DNA of 64,000 bases from Prochlorococcus marinus XMU1411 (GTDB lineage Bacteria > Cyanobacteriota > Cyanobacteriia > PCC-6307 > Cyanobiaceae), in contig NZ_JAAORI010000003.1 of NCBI RefSeq assembly GCF_017696075.1, positions 496,001 to 560,000 of the forward strand. Reading direction: 5' to 3'. This document shows positions 26,869 to 36,690 of this stretch, in pieces. The translations under genes and the position numbers were made by a program. The notes beneath the pieces were generated by a model. The model did no database searches. It saw nothing but the letters and a program-made list of their open reading frames with translations, and had not been told where the DNA came from. The stretch's first letter is position 1. Each line of letters opens with the position of its first letter.

Positions 26869-28410
26869 TTAATCTGTTGCACCAAGGAATAATTTATATG
26901 TATCGTTTTGAGTTTCATCCCAGAATTTATAGCCTAGAATTTTTACAAATTTATTCCACTCTAAAATTTCATTTCTATCGATTAAAACTCCAATAACAAT
27001 TTTCCCTACATCAGCACCGTAATTCCTGTAGTGAAAAACGCTTATTGACCAATTTGATTTCATATTATTTAAGAAGTTTATTAATGCGCCAGGCCTTTCA
27101 GGAAACTCAAATCTGTATAAAAGCTCAACAAAGTTTCTATTATCCATTTCTTTAAAATTCCTTGGTAATCTTCCACCTACCATATGTCTGAGATGATTTT
27201 TAGATAATTCATCATCGCTTATATCAATAAATGAGTAATCCGAATTTTTAAATACATTCAAAAGATTTTTTTTATCATTTAAACCATATACTTGAACTCC
27301 TACAAAGATCTGAGCATTCTTAGAATTAGACATCCTATAGCTAAATTCAGTTAAATTTCTATTATCAAGTAATTTACAAAAATCTATTAAACTTCCAGCA
27401 CGTTCAGGAATTTCAACAGCCATCATTACTTCTTTACACTCTCCAAGTTCTGCTCTTTCAGCTACAAATCTAAGTCTCTCAAAATTCATATTTGCACCAC
27501 ATGCAATCGCAACCATTTTTCTATTTGAATGGTTCGAATTTAAAATATCTTTTTTCATCCCTGCAATTGATAATGCTCCTGCGGGCTCTAGTATTGATCT
27601 AGTATCTTCAAAAACATCTTTTATAGCAGCACATATTTCATCAGTATTAACCCTAATCATCTTATCTATATATTTTCTACCAATATCAAAAGTATTTTTA
27701 CCAATTTTTTTAACCGCTACACCATCTGCAAATTGACCGACAGAGGGTAATTCTACTATTTTTTCTTCTTCCAAGGATTTTGTCATAGCATCTGCATCTT
27801 CAGGCTCTACTCCAATTATTTTTACTTCAGGCCATATTTTTTTAACATATAATGATATTCCTGATATCAATCCACCTCCACCTACAGCAATATAAATTGC
27901 ATAAGGTTTGTCATTAAGCTGCTGCTCAAGTTCAATAGCTATAGTTCCTTGTCCTGCTATAACATCCGGATCATCAAAAGGATGAATAAAGCATAAATTT
28001 CTTTCATTGCTAATCCTTATTGCTTCTTTGTAAGTTTCATCATAATTATCGCCATATAATATAACTTTTGCTTTCAAATTTTTTACTGCATTAACTTTTA
28101 CTATAGGTGTTGTAATGGGCATTAATATGGTTGCCTGGCAATTTAACTTAAGAGCACTAAGTGCTACCCCTTGAGCATGATTGCCGGCGCTTGAAGTGAT
28201 TACTCCCTGAGCAAGTTCTGAATTACTAAGCTTACTCATTTTGTTATATGCACCTCTTATTTTGAATGAAAATACATCTTGAAGATCTTCTCTTTTAAGA
28301 AAAACTTCATTATTTAGTGTTTTACTTAAATTATGAGCTTTGTCTAGCGGTGTTTTTTTTGCTACTTCATAGACTTCAGCTTGAAGTATTTTTTCAAAAT
28401 AATCATTCAT
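26869..28410 (-). CDS. ilvA: Threonine ammonia-lyase (threonine deaminase) IlvA
   Basis: Biosynthetic deaminase converting threonine to 2-oxobutanoate, the first committed step to isoleucine. At 513 aa it carries the catalytic domain plus two C-terminal ACT-like regulatory repeats (about 330-420 and 425-510), with PERAGSLIDFCKLL and PERPGALINFLNNM as parallel motifs. PLP lysine K50 is in VFSFKIRGAYNKM, and SSAGNHAQGVA binds phosphate. Isoleucine inhibition is expected from this architecture. ATG start, divergent from dxs with 116 bp between. Confidence 0.95.
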   Translation of the reverse strand: MNDYFEKILQAEVYEVAKKTPLDKAHNLSKTLNNEVFLKREDLQDVFSFKIRGAYNKMSKLSNSELAQGVITSSAGNHAQGVALSALKLNCQATILMPITTPIVKVNAVKNLKAKVILYGDNYDETYKEAIRISNERNLCFIHPFDDPDVIAGQGTIAIELEQQLNDKPYAIYIAVGGGGLISGISLYVKKIWPEVKIIGVEPEDADAMTKSLEEEKIVELPSVGQFADGVAVKKIGKNTFDIGRKYIDKMIRVNTDEICAAIKDVFEDTRSILEPAGALSIAGMKKDILNSNHSNRKMVAIACGANMNFERLRFVAERAELGECKEVMMAVEIPERAGSLIDFCKLLDNRNLTEFSYRMSNSKNAQIFVGVQVYGLNDKKNLLNVFKNSDYSFIDISDDELSKNHLRHMVGGRLPRNFKEMDNRNFVELLYRFEFPERPGALINFLNNMKSNWSISVFHYRNYGADVGKIVIGVLIDRNEILEWNKFVKILGYKFWDETQNDTYKLFLGATD

Positions 28411-28526
28411 ATATATATTTTTAGCATTAATTATTAATCTAATAAAACATTACATGATCTATTTCAAAAAAAATACTCATTTTGCACCTCGACGTTTTAG
28501 ATTATATAGATACCAATATTTGTTAA

Positions 28527-30416
28527 ATGCTTTTAAGTGAGTTAAGTCATCCAAATCAACTTCATGGCTTAACAGTTTCACAATTAGAGGAAATTGCTTG
28601 TCAAATTAGAGAAAGACATCTTCAAGTAGTATCTACAAGTGGTGGACATCTTGGTCCTGGATTAGGTGTAGTTGAGCTTACACTGGCTTTATATCAAACT
28701 CTTGATCTTGATTCCGATAAAGTTGTCTGGGATGTAGGTCATCAAGGTTATCCTCATAAATTGATAACAGGACGTTTCAGTCAATTTGATTCCCTTAGAC
28801 AACAGAATGGAGTAGCTGGATATCTCAAAAGAAGTGAAAGTAAATTCGATCATTTTGGAGCTGGACATGCAAGCACATCTATTTCAGCAGCTTTAGGAAT
28901 GGCAATAGCAAGAGATAGAAAAGGAGAAAATTATAAATGTGTCGCAGTTATTGGAGATGGAGCATTAACTGGAGGAATGGCATTAGAAGCGATAAATCAT
29001 GCAGGTCATTTACCAAATACTCCTTTAGTTGTAGTTCTAAACGATAATGATATGTCTATTTCACCTCCAGTTGGAGCCCTTTCTTCATATTTAAATAAGG
29101 TAAGAGTTAGTCCCCCATTGAAATTTTTGTCCGATAGTGTTCAAGAAAGTGTAAAAAATATTCCATTAATTGGTAAGGATATTCCAGAAGAACTAAAAAA
29201 TATTAAAGGAAGCGTTAGACGTCTAGCAGTGCCAAAGGTTGGAGCTGTTTTTGAAGAACTTGGATTTACATATATGGGTCCAATTGACGGACATGACATT
29301 GGAAATTTAGTTAATACTTTTAACGCTGCTCACAAACTTAAAAAACCTGTCCTTGTCCATGTTGTTACAACAAAAGGAAAAGGTTATCCATATGCAGAAG
29401 CTGATCAGGTTGGATATCATGCACAATCAGCATTTGATCTAAGAACTGGGAAATCTATTCCATCTAAGAAACCTAAACCTGTTAGTTATAGTAAGATATT
29501 TGGTCAAACCTTATTGAAAATATGTGAACAAGATAGCAAAGTTGTTGGTATTACAGCAGCAATGGCTACAGGGACTGGTTTAGATATATTGCAAAAAAAT
29601 ATTCCAGATCAATATATCGATGTAGGAATAGCAGAACAACATGCTGTTACTCTTGCGGCAGGAATGTCGTGCGAAGGTCTTAAACCTGTTGTAGCTATTT
29701 ATAGTACTTTTCTTCAACGAGCATTCGATCAATTAATTCATGATGTTGGTATTCAAAATTTACCTGTATCGTTCGTACTTGATAGGGCTGGCATAGTTGG
29801 AGCTGACGGTCCTACTCACCAAGGTCAATACGATATCAGTTATATGAGATCTATCCCAAATTTTGTATTGATGGCCCCTAAAGATGAATCTGAATTACAA
29901 AGAATGTTAATAACTTCAATTAACCATAATGGTCCTACTGCTCTAAGAATACCAAGAGGATCAGGATTAGGGGTGGCTGTAATGGATGAGGGTTGGGAAC
30001 CTTTGAATATAGGAGAAGCTGAAATACTTGAAGAAGGAGAAGATATTTTAATTATTGCTTATGGATCAATGGTTGAATCAGCTATTGAAACAGCGAGTAT
30101 CTTAAAAAATATGAAAATTAATGCATGTATTGTTAATGCAAGATTTGTAAAACCTCTAGATAAAAATCTTATTATGCCTTTAGCAAGAAGGATTCAAAAA
30201 GTTGTAACTATGGAAGAAGGAACCTTAATAGGTGGATTTGGTTCTGCAATAGTTGAATTACTTAACGATAATGAAGTAAACATTCCTGTATACAGAATAG
30301 GCATACCAGATGTTTTAGTTGATCATGCTTCACCTGACCAGAGCAAAGAAAAATTAGGTCTTATGCCTGATCAGATGGCAGATAAAATTGTAAAGAGATT
30401 TAAGTTAAATAACTAA
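28527..30416 (+). CDS. dxs: 1-deoxy-D-xylulose-5-phosphate synthase
   Basis: Thiamine-diphosphate enzyme joining pyruvate and glyceraldehyde 3-phosphate at the entry of the MEP pathway. The 629-aa protein has the TPP/Mg2+ motif [20 protein letters not shown], the conserved [12 protein letters not shown]-type segment as [12 protein letters not shown], and later [17 protein letters not shown] and [15 protein letters not shown] start. A small AT-only inverted repeat follows the stop and is shared with convergent psaK. It supplies substrates for ispE in the same window. Confidence 0.97.
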   Translation: MLLSELSHPNQLHGLTVSQLEEIACQIRERHLQVVSTSGGHLGPGLGVVELTLALYQTLDLDSDKVVWDVGHQGYPHKLITGRFSQFDSLRQQNGVAGYLKRSESKFDHFGAGHASTSISAALGMAIARDRKGENYKCVAVIGDGALTGGMALEAINHAGHLPNTPLVVVLNDNDMSISPPVGALSSYLNKVRVSPPLKFLSDSVQESVKNIPLIGKDIPEELKNIKGSVRRLAVPKVGAVFEELGFTYMGPIDGHDIGNLVNTFNAAHKLKKPVLVHVVTTKGKGYPYAEADQVGYHAQSAFDLRTGKSIPSKKPKPVSYSKIFGQTLLKICEQDSKVVGITAAMATGTGLDILQKNIPDQYIDVGIAEQHAVTLAAGMSCEGLKPVVAIYSTFLQRAFDQLIHDVGIQNLPVSFVLDRAGIVGADGPTHQGQYDISYMRSIPNFVLMAPKDESELQRMLITSINHNGPTALRIPRGSGLGVAVMDEGWEPLNIGEAEILEEGEDILIIAYGSMVESAIETASILKNMKINACIVNARFVKPLDKNLIMPLARRIQKVVTMEEGTLIGGFGSAIVELLNDNEVNIPVYRIGIPDVLVDHASPDQSKEKLGLMPDQMADKIVKRFKLNN

Positions 30417-30437
30417 AAATTTAATAAATAAATTTTT
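30415..30437. terminator. Possible bidirectional AT-only terminator between dxs and psaK
   Basis: AAAAATTTA-ATAAA-TAAATTTTT is a perfect 9-bp inverted repeat with a 5-base loop and T tracts in both directions, placed in the 19-bp gap between convergent stops. It has no G or C, so the stem would be weak. Position favours it; it may be chance in such AT-rich DNA. Confidence 0.3.
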
Positions 30438-30696
30438 ATAAAACACCACGTGAGGCTAATCCTAAGATTGCACCAATTCCGAAAATATGTCCTAGGCAAT
30501 TAGCACCTACAACTGAAGCGTGACTTAAACCACCATAGAATTTTGAATTAGGTATTTCAAAACCTTCATTAGGTTTTCTTATTGTTGCTCTAGCAATTGC
30601 ATAAGCAAAAACATTACATGCAATCATTACGACGGCACACTTTGGAGACCAAGAAAAAGTTGCTGGATCTGCAGCTGCAAATAATGTAGTAAACAT
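30436..30696 (-). CDS. psaK: Photosystem I reaction centre subunit PsaK
   Basis: Peripheral PSI subunit at the monomer edge; helps attach antenna and excitation transfer. The 86-aa product has two TM helices (about 20-36 and 60-82) and a basic loop between them (ARATIRKPNEGFEIPNSKFYGG). The N-terminal MFTTLFAAADPATFSWSPKCAVVM and late CLGHIFGIGAILGL resemble cyanobacterial PsaK. ATG start with about 66 bp upstream free of genes. Convergent with dxs. Confidence 0.93.
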   Translation of the reverse strand: MFTTLFAAADPATFSWSPKCAVVMIACNVFAYAIARATIRKPNEGFEIPNSKFYGGLSHASVVGANCLGHIFGIGAILGLASRGVL

Positions 30697-30762
30697 AAAA
30701 AATTGTTATTTTTATATATTCTCTAATACTTTTACCTAAAAAACACAAAATTGTAAAAGGTC

Positions 30763-31098
30763 TTAAGAGTTGTTTACTTCTAAGCTATTTAATAACTTGA
30801 TAAATCCATACAAAATAACAAAATCACTAAGAGTTAAGAAGGATTCTGCAAAACCATGCAGGAAATCAATCTCAACAAGGGTTTTATCATAGTAATTTAG
30901 TGTAAAGATAGATACCAATATAGTTATGAATACGAATAAAACAGTTAAGGAAAAACCTGTTTTTACAATATTATTAACAGACTTGATTTTATATAGGTAA
31001 AACAAAAATATTGCATATGGAATTATTGATACTGCGAACAATAATGTGTTATCAATAGAACCTAATTCTTCTATAAATTTAAAAAACAAATCATTCAT
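30763..31098 (-). CDS. DUF3593-type three-TM membrane protein
   Basis: A 111-aa cyanobacterial-type membrane protein, resembling DUF3593, with three hydrophobic segments (about 16-36, 45-63 and 85-103). FAVSIIPYAIFLFYLYKIK is distinctive, and FLHGFAESFLTLSDFVILYG ends the protein. Function unknown. Its start overlaps the end of the Ycf49-type gene by 8 bp, so the two are coupled. Relatives of both genes occur in plants, which suggests a thylakoid role. Confidence 0.75.
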   Translation of the reverse strand: MNDLFFKFIEELGSIDNTLLFAVSIIPYAIFLFYLYKIKSVNNIVKTGFSLTVLFVFITILVSIFTLNYYDKTLVEIDFLHGFAESFLTLSDFVILYGFIKLLNSLEVNNS

Positions 31099-31396
31099 AA
31101 GTCTCTTTTTCTCTAATAAAAATCTTTATTGCAGCTAAGGCTAATGTTGAATTTCCTATAAATGTAAATATTCCTTGAAGTGATACTAGACCATAAAGAT
31201 TTTCTTGGTTGTCATAGATATGCCATGTGATCGCACACATAGCACCTATTAAGTTTGGGACCATAGCGAGACTTAACCAAAAAAATAAATTATATTTTTT
31301 ATATGTTGAAATTTTGTTTATGACTAATATGGCAAAAATCCATTCAATTACTGATGAGATATGTATTAACCAAGTTCCAAATGATAATTCGTGCAA
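31091..31396 (-). CDS. ycf49: Ycf49-like (DUF2499) membrane protein
   Basis: A 101-aa protein with three TM segments and the Ycf49 signature HELSFGTWLIHISSVIEWI (2-20), followed by AMVPNLIGAMCAITWHIYDN and LQGIFTFIGNSTLALAA. Ycf49 is encoded in some algal plastids, so it is conserved in photosynthetic lineages, but its function is unknown. The start is TTG at 31396; no ATG fits. It is coupled to the downstream DUF3593 gene and starts 4 bp after the peroxiredoxin gene. Confidence 0.85.
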   Translation of the reverse strand: MHELSFGTWLIHISSVIEWIFAILVINKISTYKKYNLFFWLSLAMVPNLIGAMCAITWHIYDNQENLYGLVSLQGIFTFIGNSTLALAAIKIFIREKETYE

Positions 31397-31400
31397 AATC

Positions 31401-31934
31401 TTATATTTTTTTCTTTAGAACGTTAAGAACTTCTTTAGCATGATTTATAGGTAAAACACTAATCCATCTATAAGAAATTTTCCCATCAGGAGAAATCAAA
31501 AAAGTATTTCTATCTGAGAATGGAGGAATCCAGGAACCATATTTATCACTAATAATTCCGTTAGGATCAGATAATAAGGTGTAGTTTATGGATTTCTCGC
31601 TGCAAAAACTTTCATGAGAATCTTGATTGTCAGCACTAATGCCAACAATTTCGGCATTATTTTTTGAAAAATCTTTTTTAAATTCTGAAAAACCTTTAGC
31701 TTCAAGAGTACAGCCTGCTGTAAAATCTTTAGGGTAAAAATATATAACAAGCCATTTACCTTGAAAATCACTTAATTCCCAAGTTTTTTTTGTTTTTATG
31801 TTTTTATTAAAACCTTCTAATTGAAAGTTTGGTGCCATATCTCCAACCTCAGGAGCAAAATCAAAAGAGAAGGCTGAATTACAATTAAATAAGAGAATAA
31901 ATGGAATTAATATACTTACAACTAAATTTCTCAT
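31401..31934 (-). CDS. Secreted/lumenal peroxiredoxin (PrxQ/BCP type)
   Basis: Thiol peroxidase. The N-terminus (MRNLVVSILIPFILLFNCNSAFS) is a signal peptide, pointing to the thylakoid lumen or periplasm. The peroxidatic cysteine is C75 in PKDFTAGCTLEAKGF, with SADNQDSHESFC and later WISVLPINHA in the expected fold order. The partner cysteine found five residues later in classical PrxQ is Lys here, so resolution may use C111 or a partner thiol. I chose ATG 31934 over TTG 31937. It ends 4 bp before the ycf49-like gene. Confidence 0.88.
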   Translation of the reverse strand: MRNLVVSILIPFILLFNCNSAFSFDFAPEVGDMAPNFQLEGFNKNIKTKKTWELSDFQGKWLVIYFYPKDFTAGCTLEAKGFSEFKKDFSKNNAEIVGISADNQDSHESFCSEKSINYTLLSDPNGIISDKYGSWIPPFSDRNTFLISPDGKISYRWISVLPINHAKEVLNVLKKKI

Positions 31935-31939
31935 CAAAT

Positions 31940-32176
31940 TTAGAATTTTTTTAAATCAACTCCATTTGACTTAGCAAATTTATCTAAACCTACTTTTTGT
32001 ATAGACTTTAGAGCTTTGGTACTTATTTTTATATTTACCCATTTTTTGCCCTCTTCCCACCATAGTCTCCTTTTTTGGAGATTAACTTGCTGTAATTTTT
32101 TTGTACGAATATGTGAGTGACTCACTGCCATCCCGTTATTAGCTTTTGCACCAGTAAGTTCGCAAACTCTTGACAT
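31940..32176 (-). CDS. rpmB: 50S ribosomal protein L28
   Basis: Small ribosomal protein of the large subunit, 78 aa as usual. The N-terminal [26 protein letters not shown] is diagnostic, followed by basic [13 protein letters not shown] and [22 protein letters not shown] start. It lies 39 bp after htpG on the same strand and 5 bp before the peroxiredoxin gene. Confidence 0.97.
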   Translation of the reverse strand: MSRVCELTGAKANNGMAVSHSHIRTKKLQQVNLQKRRLWWEEGKKWVNIKISTKALKSIQKVGLDKFAKSNGVDLKKF

Positions 32177-32215
32177 ATTTATTGAGTTATATCTTTTAAA
32201 ATCTTAACACATGAC

Positions 32216-34120
32216 TCAATTTGCTGAATTAAGTAATTCTGAAATTAATTCGGCATTATTTTTTTGTAAATTAATTATCTGCTCTTGATCTAATCCACCA
32301 ACGGAAAGCTTAGCCATATCATAAACATGATTAACAATTTTAGATGCTAATGGATTTTCAATAGGATCTTTTTTATCAATAATTATTTTGTTGCCTTTAA
32401 TTGTATTAAGACCAACAATAAGTGGATGTTCTTTGTTAATTAAGAGCACATGATATTCAGGTAAGCCAGGCATCTTTTGTTCCATGTAAGCTCCCATATC
32501 ATTAATTCTTCTCATTTGTTCTGGGAGCAAGATCATCGCTGGTGGAGCATCTTTACTTGAAAGTGACTGCACTTTAACTGTTACTTTCTCATTGTTAAGG
32601 GCCTTAACTACCGTATCTTTAAGATTATCTGCATTTGATTTTCCATCTTTATCTACAATTTCTTTAGATTCTTTATCTTCTAGTTCATTTATTTCTGAAT
32701 CAACTCTTTGGAATTGATAATCTTCATTTTTACTTTCCAACCATGGAAGAAATTGTGCGTCAATTAAGGGATCTGATTTAATAACTTCTTTATTATCAGA
32801 TAAACAGATATTTAGTGCACTAGACTGTGCAATCAAATCTGAACAGTAAATTATTTTTTTAGAATCAGTTAATTTATTTCGATCTTTGTAATTTGCGAGA
32901 GTTGTGAAATATTTATCATTTGACTTGATGAGGGATTTATTTTCAATATCTTTAGTTACGTCTTTCTCTGAATTTATTATTGATTCAAAAATTATACTGT
33001 TATTAACTAAATCAGCAAATTTTTCATCTTCGATAGCACCAATTTTAATAAAAGCAGAGATTGAATCCCAAATTTCTGCATAAAATTCTGGAGAATTTTT
33101 TATAAGATCCTTCAGTTTATTAGCAATTTTTTTTGAGATAAATGATGATATAGACCTTACTTTTCTATCTGTTTGTAATGCACTTCTACTAACATTTAGA
33201 GGTATATCTGTAGAGTCAATAACTCCTCTTAGAGGTAAAAGGTATTTTGGTACTATCTCTTTAATTGAATCGCTTACAAATACTTGATTGCAAAATAGTT
33301 TTATTTCTCCCTTTTCCCAATCAGCTCTACCTGACAACTTTGGGAAATACAATATCCCTTGTATATCATAAGGATAATCTGTATTTAGATGAATCCATAA
33401 CAGTGGATCTCCCTGGAAAGGATAAAGGTATTTATATAACTCAATATAATCTTCATCTTTTAATTCACTAGGTTGTTTTCTCCAAGGAGGATTTTTTTTA
33501 TTAATAGTCTCACCTTCAAGTAACACGTCTATTGGCATAAAGTCACAATATTTTTTTATTAGTGATTTAATCCTTTCAGGCTCGATAAACTCTTTTTCTT
33601 CTTCAAGTAGGTGAAGAATAACATCTGTACCAACTGTCTCTCTCTCTGAATCCTCTAATGTGAAATTTGGCGACCCATCACAAGACCATTTAAAAGCTTT
33701 TGATTCCCCAATTGCCGATTTAGTTAATATATCAACTCTATCTGCCACCATGAAACTTGAATAAAAACCTAGTCCAAAATGACCTATGAATTCATCATTA
33801 TCTTTTTTGTATTTTGTTAGGAATTCTTCTGCACTAGAAAATGCAACTTGATTTATATACTTCTTAATTTCTTCATCATTCATTCCAATTCCATTATCGG
33901 AAATTGTTAACATATTTTTTTCACGGTTAATTGTTATTTTTACTTGAGCCTCCTCTGTATTCTCGCAATCACCTGCCATAGAGGCCATTCTTCGTTTACT
34001 TATTGCGTCAACTCCATTACTAACAAGCTCTCTTAAAAAGATTTCATGGTCAGAATATACTGCCTTCTTGATAATTGGGAAAATATTTTCTGTATTAATA
34101 CGAATTTCGCCTTTTTCCAT
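32216..34120 (-). CDS. htpG: Molecular chaperone HtpG (Hsp90)
   Basis: ATP-dependent Hsp90 chaperone; in cyanobacteria it helps under heat and oxidative stress and stabilises linker polypeptides and tetrapyrrole enzymes. The 634-aa protein has the GHKL ATP site: SDHEIFLRELVSNGVDAI, TISDNGIGM, and GHFGLGFYSSFMVAD. The middle domain carries SGRADWEKGEIKLFCNQVFV and the catalytic-loop region NVSRSALQTDRKVR. ATG start. It is preceded by 118 bp without a gene that must hold its promoter. Confidence 0.96.
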   Translation of the reverse strand: MEKGEIRINTENIFPIIKKAVYSDHEIFLRELVSNGVDAISKRRMASMAGDCENTEEAQVKITINREKNMLTISDNGIGMNDEEIKKYINQVAFSSAEEFLTKYKKDNDEFIGHFGLGFYSSFMVADRVDILTKSAIGESKAFKWSCDGSPNFTLEDSERETVGTDVILHLLEEEKEFIEPERIKSLIKKYCDFMPIDVLLEGETINKKNPPWRKQPSELKDEDYIELYKYLYPFQGDPLLWIHLNTDYPYDIQGILYFPKLSGRADWEKGEIKLFCNQVFVSDSIKEIVPKYLLPLRGVIDSTDIPLNVSRSALQTDRKVRSISSFISKKIANKLKDLIKNSPEFYAEIWDSISAFIKIGAIEDEKFADLVNNSIIFESIINSEKDVTKDIENKSLIKSNDKYFTTLANYKDRNKLTDSKKIIYCSDLIAQSSALNICLSDNKEVIKSDPLIDAQFLPWLESKNEDYQFQRVDSEINELEDKESKEIVDKDGKSNADNLKDTVVKALNNEKVTVKVQSLSSKDAPPAMILLPEQMRRINDMGAYMEQKMPGLPEYHVLLINKEHPLIVGLNTIKGNKIIIDKKDPIENPLASKIVNHVYDMAKLSVGGLDQEQIINLQKNNAELISELLNSAN

Positions 34121-34238
34121 TTAAAAATAAAAATCAAACATACAAATCCTATTTCTTAAAAACTAGTTAATCAAGTTTTATTAGGAGTATTGTCCGAACA
34201 CTATATGAATTTAAAGTTAAATAAATTTTAGAAAGGGT

Positions 34239-35390
34239 TTATTTAACCCACAAAATCTCACTACAATTATTTTCTTTCATAATTTGATTCGCTTTAGCCA
34301 AGTCCTCACATGGATTTAAATGTAAGACAGCAATATTTCCCTTTTTCTGTTGTACTTTTTGTGCATTCATACCTTTTTCTAACAAATAAGAATCTGTAAA
34401 CATCAATAAAATCCTTTTTTTATCTGTCTTTTCTTCCTTAATTAAATTTCTTAAAATATCAACTGAAATTGTAAATCCAATCCCATTAAATATTTTCTCA
34501 TTAGGACTAAAAGATCTTACTAACTCATCATATCTTCCTCCTTTTGCGATGACGCTTTTATTTTTACCATTATCCCCAATTAGTTGAAAAACTATTCCTT
34601 CGTATAAATTCAAGTGAGGTTGAAAAGTGGGATCAAGTTGTAATTTAACACCATATTTATTTGATATTTTTGATAATGTTTCAAATAAGAAATTTAAGTC
34701 TTCTAAAGTTTTACTATTGCCATATATGGTTTTTAATTTTTTTAATATTGCAATTGGTTCTCCTCGAGTAAATAATAGATCTTTAAGTATATATTTATCA
34801 TCTTCATCTATTTCTATTTTAGATAAATTATCTTGATCAAAATTAACCAGACTTTTTTTAATTTCTTCAAAATTATTATTCTTATATTTGTTCAGTATCA
34901 AGTCCATTATTTTTGTGGTACTAACAAGTAGACATAAATTACAGCCATCCTTCAAATTAATATTATCGATTGCATCAAACAAAATATTAATAACTTCAAT
35001 TTCTGGACATTTTGTATCATATCCAATTAATTCAATTCCACTCTGCAATTTTTCTTGTAAATTAAATGAATTTTTTTTATTTTGTTTTTTGTCAAAGACC
35101 ATTCCATTTGTGAATAACCTTATGGGTCTTTTCTTATTTATTAATCTGGTTGATGACAATTTAACAATTGATGTTGTCATTTCTGGCCTAAGACATAATG
35201 AATTATTACTTACTATTCCTACAACCTGATTTTCGTCAATTACGCCACGGCCTTTAATCGTCTCTAAAGTATTTATAAATGAGGGTGAAACCTCTTCATA
35301 TCCCCATAGTTTATAAATACTATTTAAATTATTTATGATGTTTGAATTATTTTTTACATCGACTAATTTGATTTCTTTTATATCTGTCAT
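34239..35390 (-). CDS. hisZ: ATP phosphoribosyltransferase regulatory subunit HisZ
   Basis: Histidyl-tRNA synthetase-like regulatory subunit that activates the short HisG form for the first step of histidine synthesis. The 383-aa protein has class II synthetase motifs: LRPEMTTSIVKLSS, a motif 2-like region, and VIAKGGRYDELVRSF. It lacks the anticodon-binding domain of true HisRS. hisG is not in the window. ATG start. It lies 22 bp after the inositol monophosphatase gene on the same strand. Confidence 0.9.
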   Translation of the reverse strand: MTDIKEIKLVDVKNNSNIINNLNSIYKLWGYEEVSPSFINTLETIKGRGVIDENQVVGIVSNNSLCLRPEMTTSIVKLSSTRLINKKRPIRLFTNGMVFDKKQNKKNSFNLQEKLQSGIELIGYDTKCPEIEVINILFDAIDNINLKDGCNLCLLVSTTKIMDLILNKYKNNNFEEIKKSLVNFDQDNLSKIEIDEDDKYILKDLLFTRGEPIAILKKLKTIYGNSKTLEDLNFLFETLSKISNKYGVKLQLDPTFQPHLNLYEGIVFQLIGDNGKNKSVIAKGGRYDELVRSFSPNEKIFNGIGFTISVDILRNLIKEEKTDKKRILLMFTDSYLLEKGMNAQKVQQKKGNIAVLHLNPCEDLAKANQIMKENNCSEILWVK

Positions 35391-35412
35391 TTTATTATTT
35401 AACTAACTTTAT

Positions 35413-36261
35413 TTACGTATAGAGATTTTTTTTAAGTGGAGAGACTTTATCTAGTTCATTTTTTAATTCATTCTCAAGGCTAGGAGAACAAGCTAAAATT
35501 CTTCCTGAACTTAAATTAAATTCGCCTGATGGATAATCAGAAATAATACCACCAGCCTCTTTAACAATAATAGCACCGGCTGCAATGTCCCATACTTCTA
35601 GTCCTCTTTCCCAGTATCCATCAACCTTACCTGCCGCAACAAATGCTAGATCAATTGCTGCTGCACCTCCTCTTCTAACACCTCTAGTCTTATGTGTTAA
35701 ATAACAAAATTCAGCATAATTATTATCTTCTGTCTCAAATCTGTCATAAGAGAAACCAGTTACAAGTAGACTATCAGAAAGATTAGAGGGACTCGATACT
35801 TTAAGTTTACTATCATTGCAGAATGAACCTAAACCTATACAGGCTGAATATAGTTCATTTAAATAAGGAACTGATATAGCCCCTATAATTGGCTTATTTT
35901 TGTACACAAGTCCAATAGAAGTACCAAAAAAAGGATATCCATGGGAATAGTTTGTTGTACCGTCTAATGGGTCTATACACCACGTTAAATCAGAAGATTT
36001 GGTTAATTTTCCCGATTCCTCTGCATTTATAGATATGTTTGGTGTCTCTTCTAATAAATATTCTTTAATTTTATTTTCTACTTCCAAATCTACATTGGTA
36101 ACTAGATCACCCTTCCTACCCTTTGATGATATTTTTTGAATTTTATTGTAATTAACTTTTAAAATTTCATTACCAATTTGAGCGGAAGTTTTGGCTATTT
36201 CATACAAAATGGATAAGTTAACTTGATTTGCAAGTTCCTCTATTTCACATAATTCGAACAT
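35413..36261 (-). CDS. Inositol monophosphatase family protein
   Basis: A 282-aa Mg2+-dependent phosphatase of the IMPase fold. Metal-binding motifs: NAEESG (about 78-83), DPLDGTTNYSHGYPFFG (about 96-112), and WDIAAGAIIVKEAGG (about 222-236). Members cleave inositol phosphates, histidinol phosphate or sugar phosphates. The neighbouring hisZ makes histidinol phosphatase worth considering, but the sequence does not settle it. ATG start, 5 bp after the ferredoxin gene and 22 bp before hisZ. Confidence 0.9.
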   Translation of the reverse strand: MFELCEIEELANQVNLSILYEIAKTSAQIGNEILKVNYNKIQKISSKGRKGDLVTNVDLEVENKIKEYLLEETPNISINAEESGKLTKSSDLTWCIDPLDGTTNYSHGYPFFGTSIGLVYKNKPIIGAISVPYLNELYSACIGLGSFCNDSKLKVSSPSNLSDSLLVTGFSYDRFETEDNNYAEFCYLTHKTRGVRRGGAAAIDLAFVAAGKVDGYWERGLEVWDIAAGAIIVKEAGGIISDYPSGEFNLSSGRILACSPSLENELKNELDKVSPLKKNLYT

Positions 36262-36266
36262 AATAG

Positions 36267-36641
36267 TTAATCTTCCTCAAATTCCCAAGGTGGCGCAACT
36301 CTTGTATTTCCCCTCCCAAAATATTTTCCAAATTGTAAATCGTAAACTTCATCTTCATATGTAGTTTCAACCTCAAGATCCGAAGTTGCTTTAGCCACAC
36401 AAAGAAGTGCATATCCTTTGTCTTTTAAAGCCTGAGATACACCCATTGCTTCAGGTTGTTGCAAGGTACCAGATTTAATTTTAACTGCACAACTTGTACA
36501 GCAACCATTTCTACATGAAAATGAAAGCTTGAAACCTTTCTTTTCAAATTCCTTAAGTATATATTCATCACTATTAACCTTCTCTTGGTAGACCTTTCCG
36601 GTTTCCTTATTTTTAATAGTAACTGTGAAAGTCTTTTTCAA
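36267..36641 (-). CDS. [2Fe-2S] ferredoxin with C-terminal extension (FdC2/Fed2-like)
   Basis: Plant-type ferredoxin fold of 124 aa, about 27 residues longer than photosynthetic PetF (97). Cluster ligands are C43, C48, C51 (FSCRNGCCTSCAVK) and C81 (ALLCVA). An extra cysteine C47 sits next to C48. The extension 97-124 (DEVYDLQFGKYFGRG, ending in PPWEFEED) and the EAMGVSQALKDKGYALLCV stretch match the FdC2/Fed2 type of plants and cyanobacteria, which has a low redox potential and is linked to iron responses. TTG start. Its upstream neighbour on the other strand is tRNA-Ser. Confidence 0.85.
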   Translation of the reverse strand: MKKTFTVTIKNKETGKVYQEKVNSDEYILKEFEKKGFKLSFSCRNGCCTSCAVKIKSGTLQQPEAMGVSQALKDKGYALLCVAKATSDLEVETTYEDEVYDLQFGKYFGRGNTRVAPPWEFEED

Positions 36642-36690
36642 ATAACTTTACTCAAAAATGGGATGATAAAGGGTTAAAATGGACATCTTG

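Noticed and set aside
28454-28540. 28-codon ORF with basic aromatic residues overlapping the dxs start
   Set aside because: It overlaps the dxs start in another frame, has no ribosome-binding site and lacks domain features; probably part of the dxs leader.
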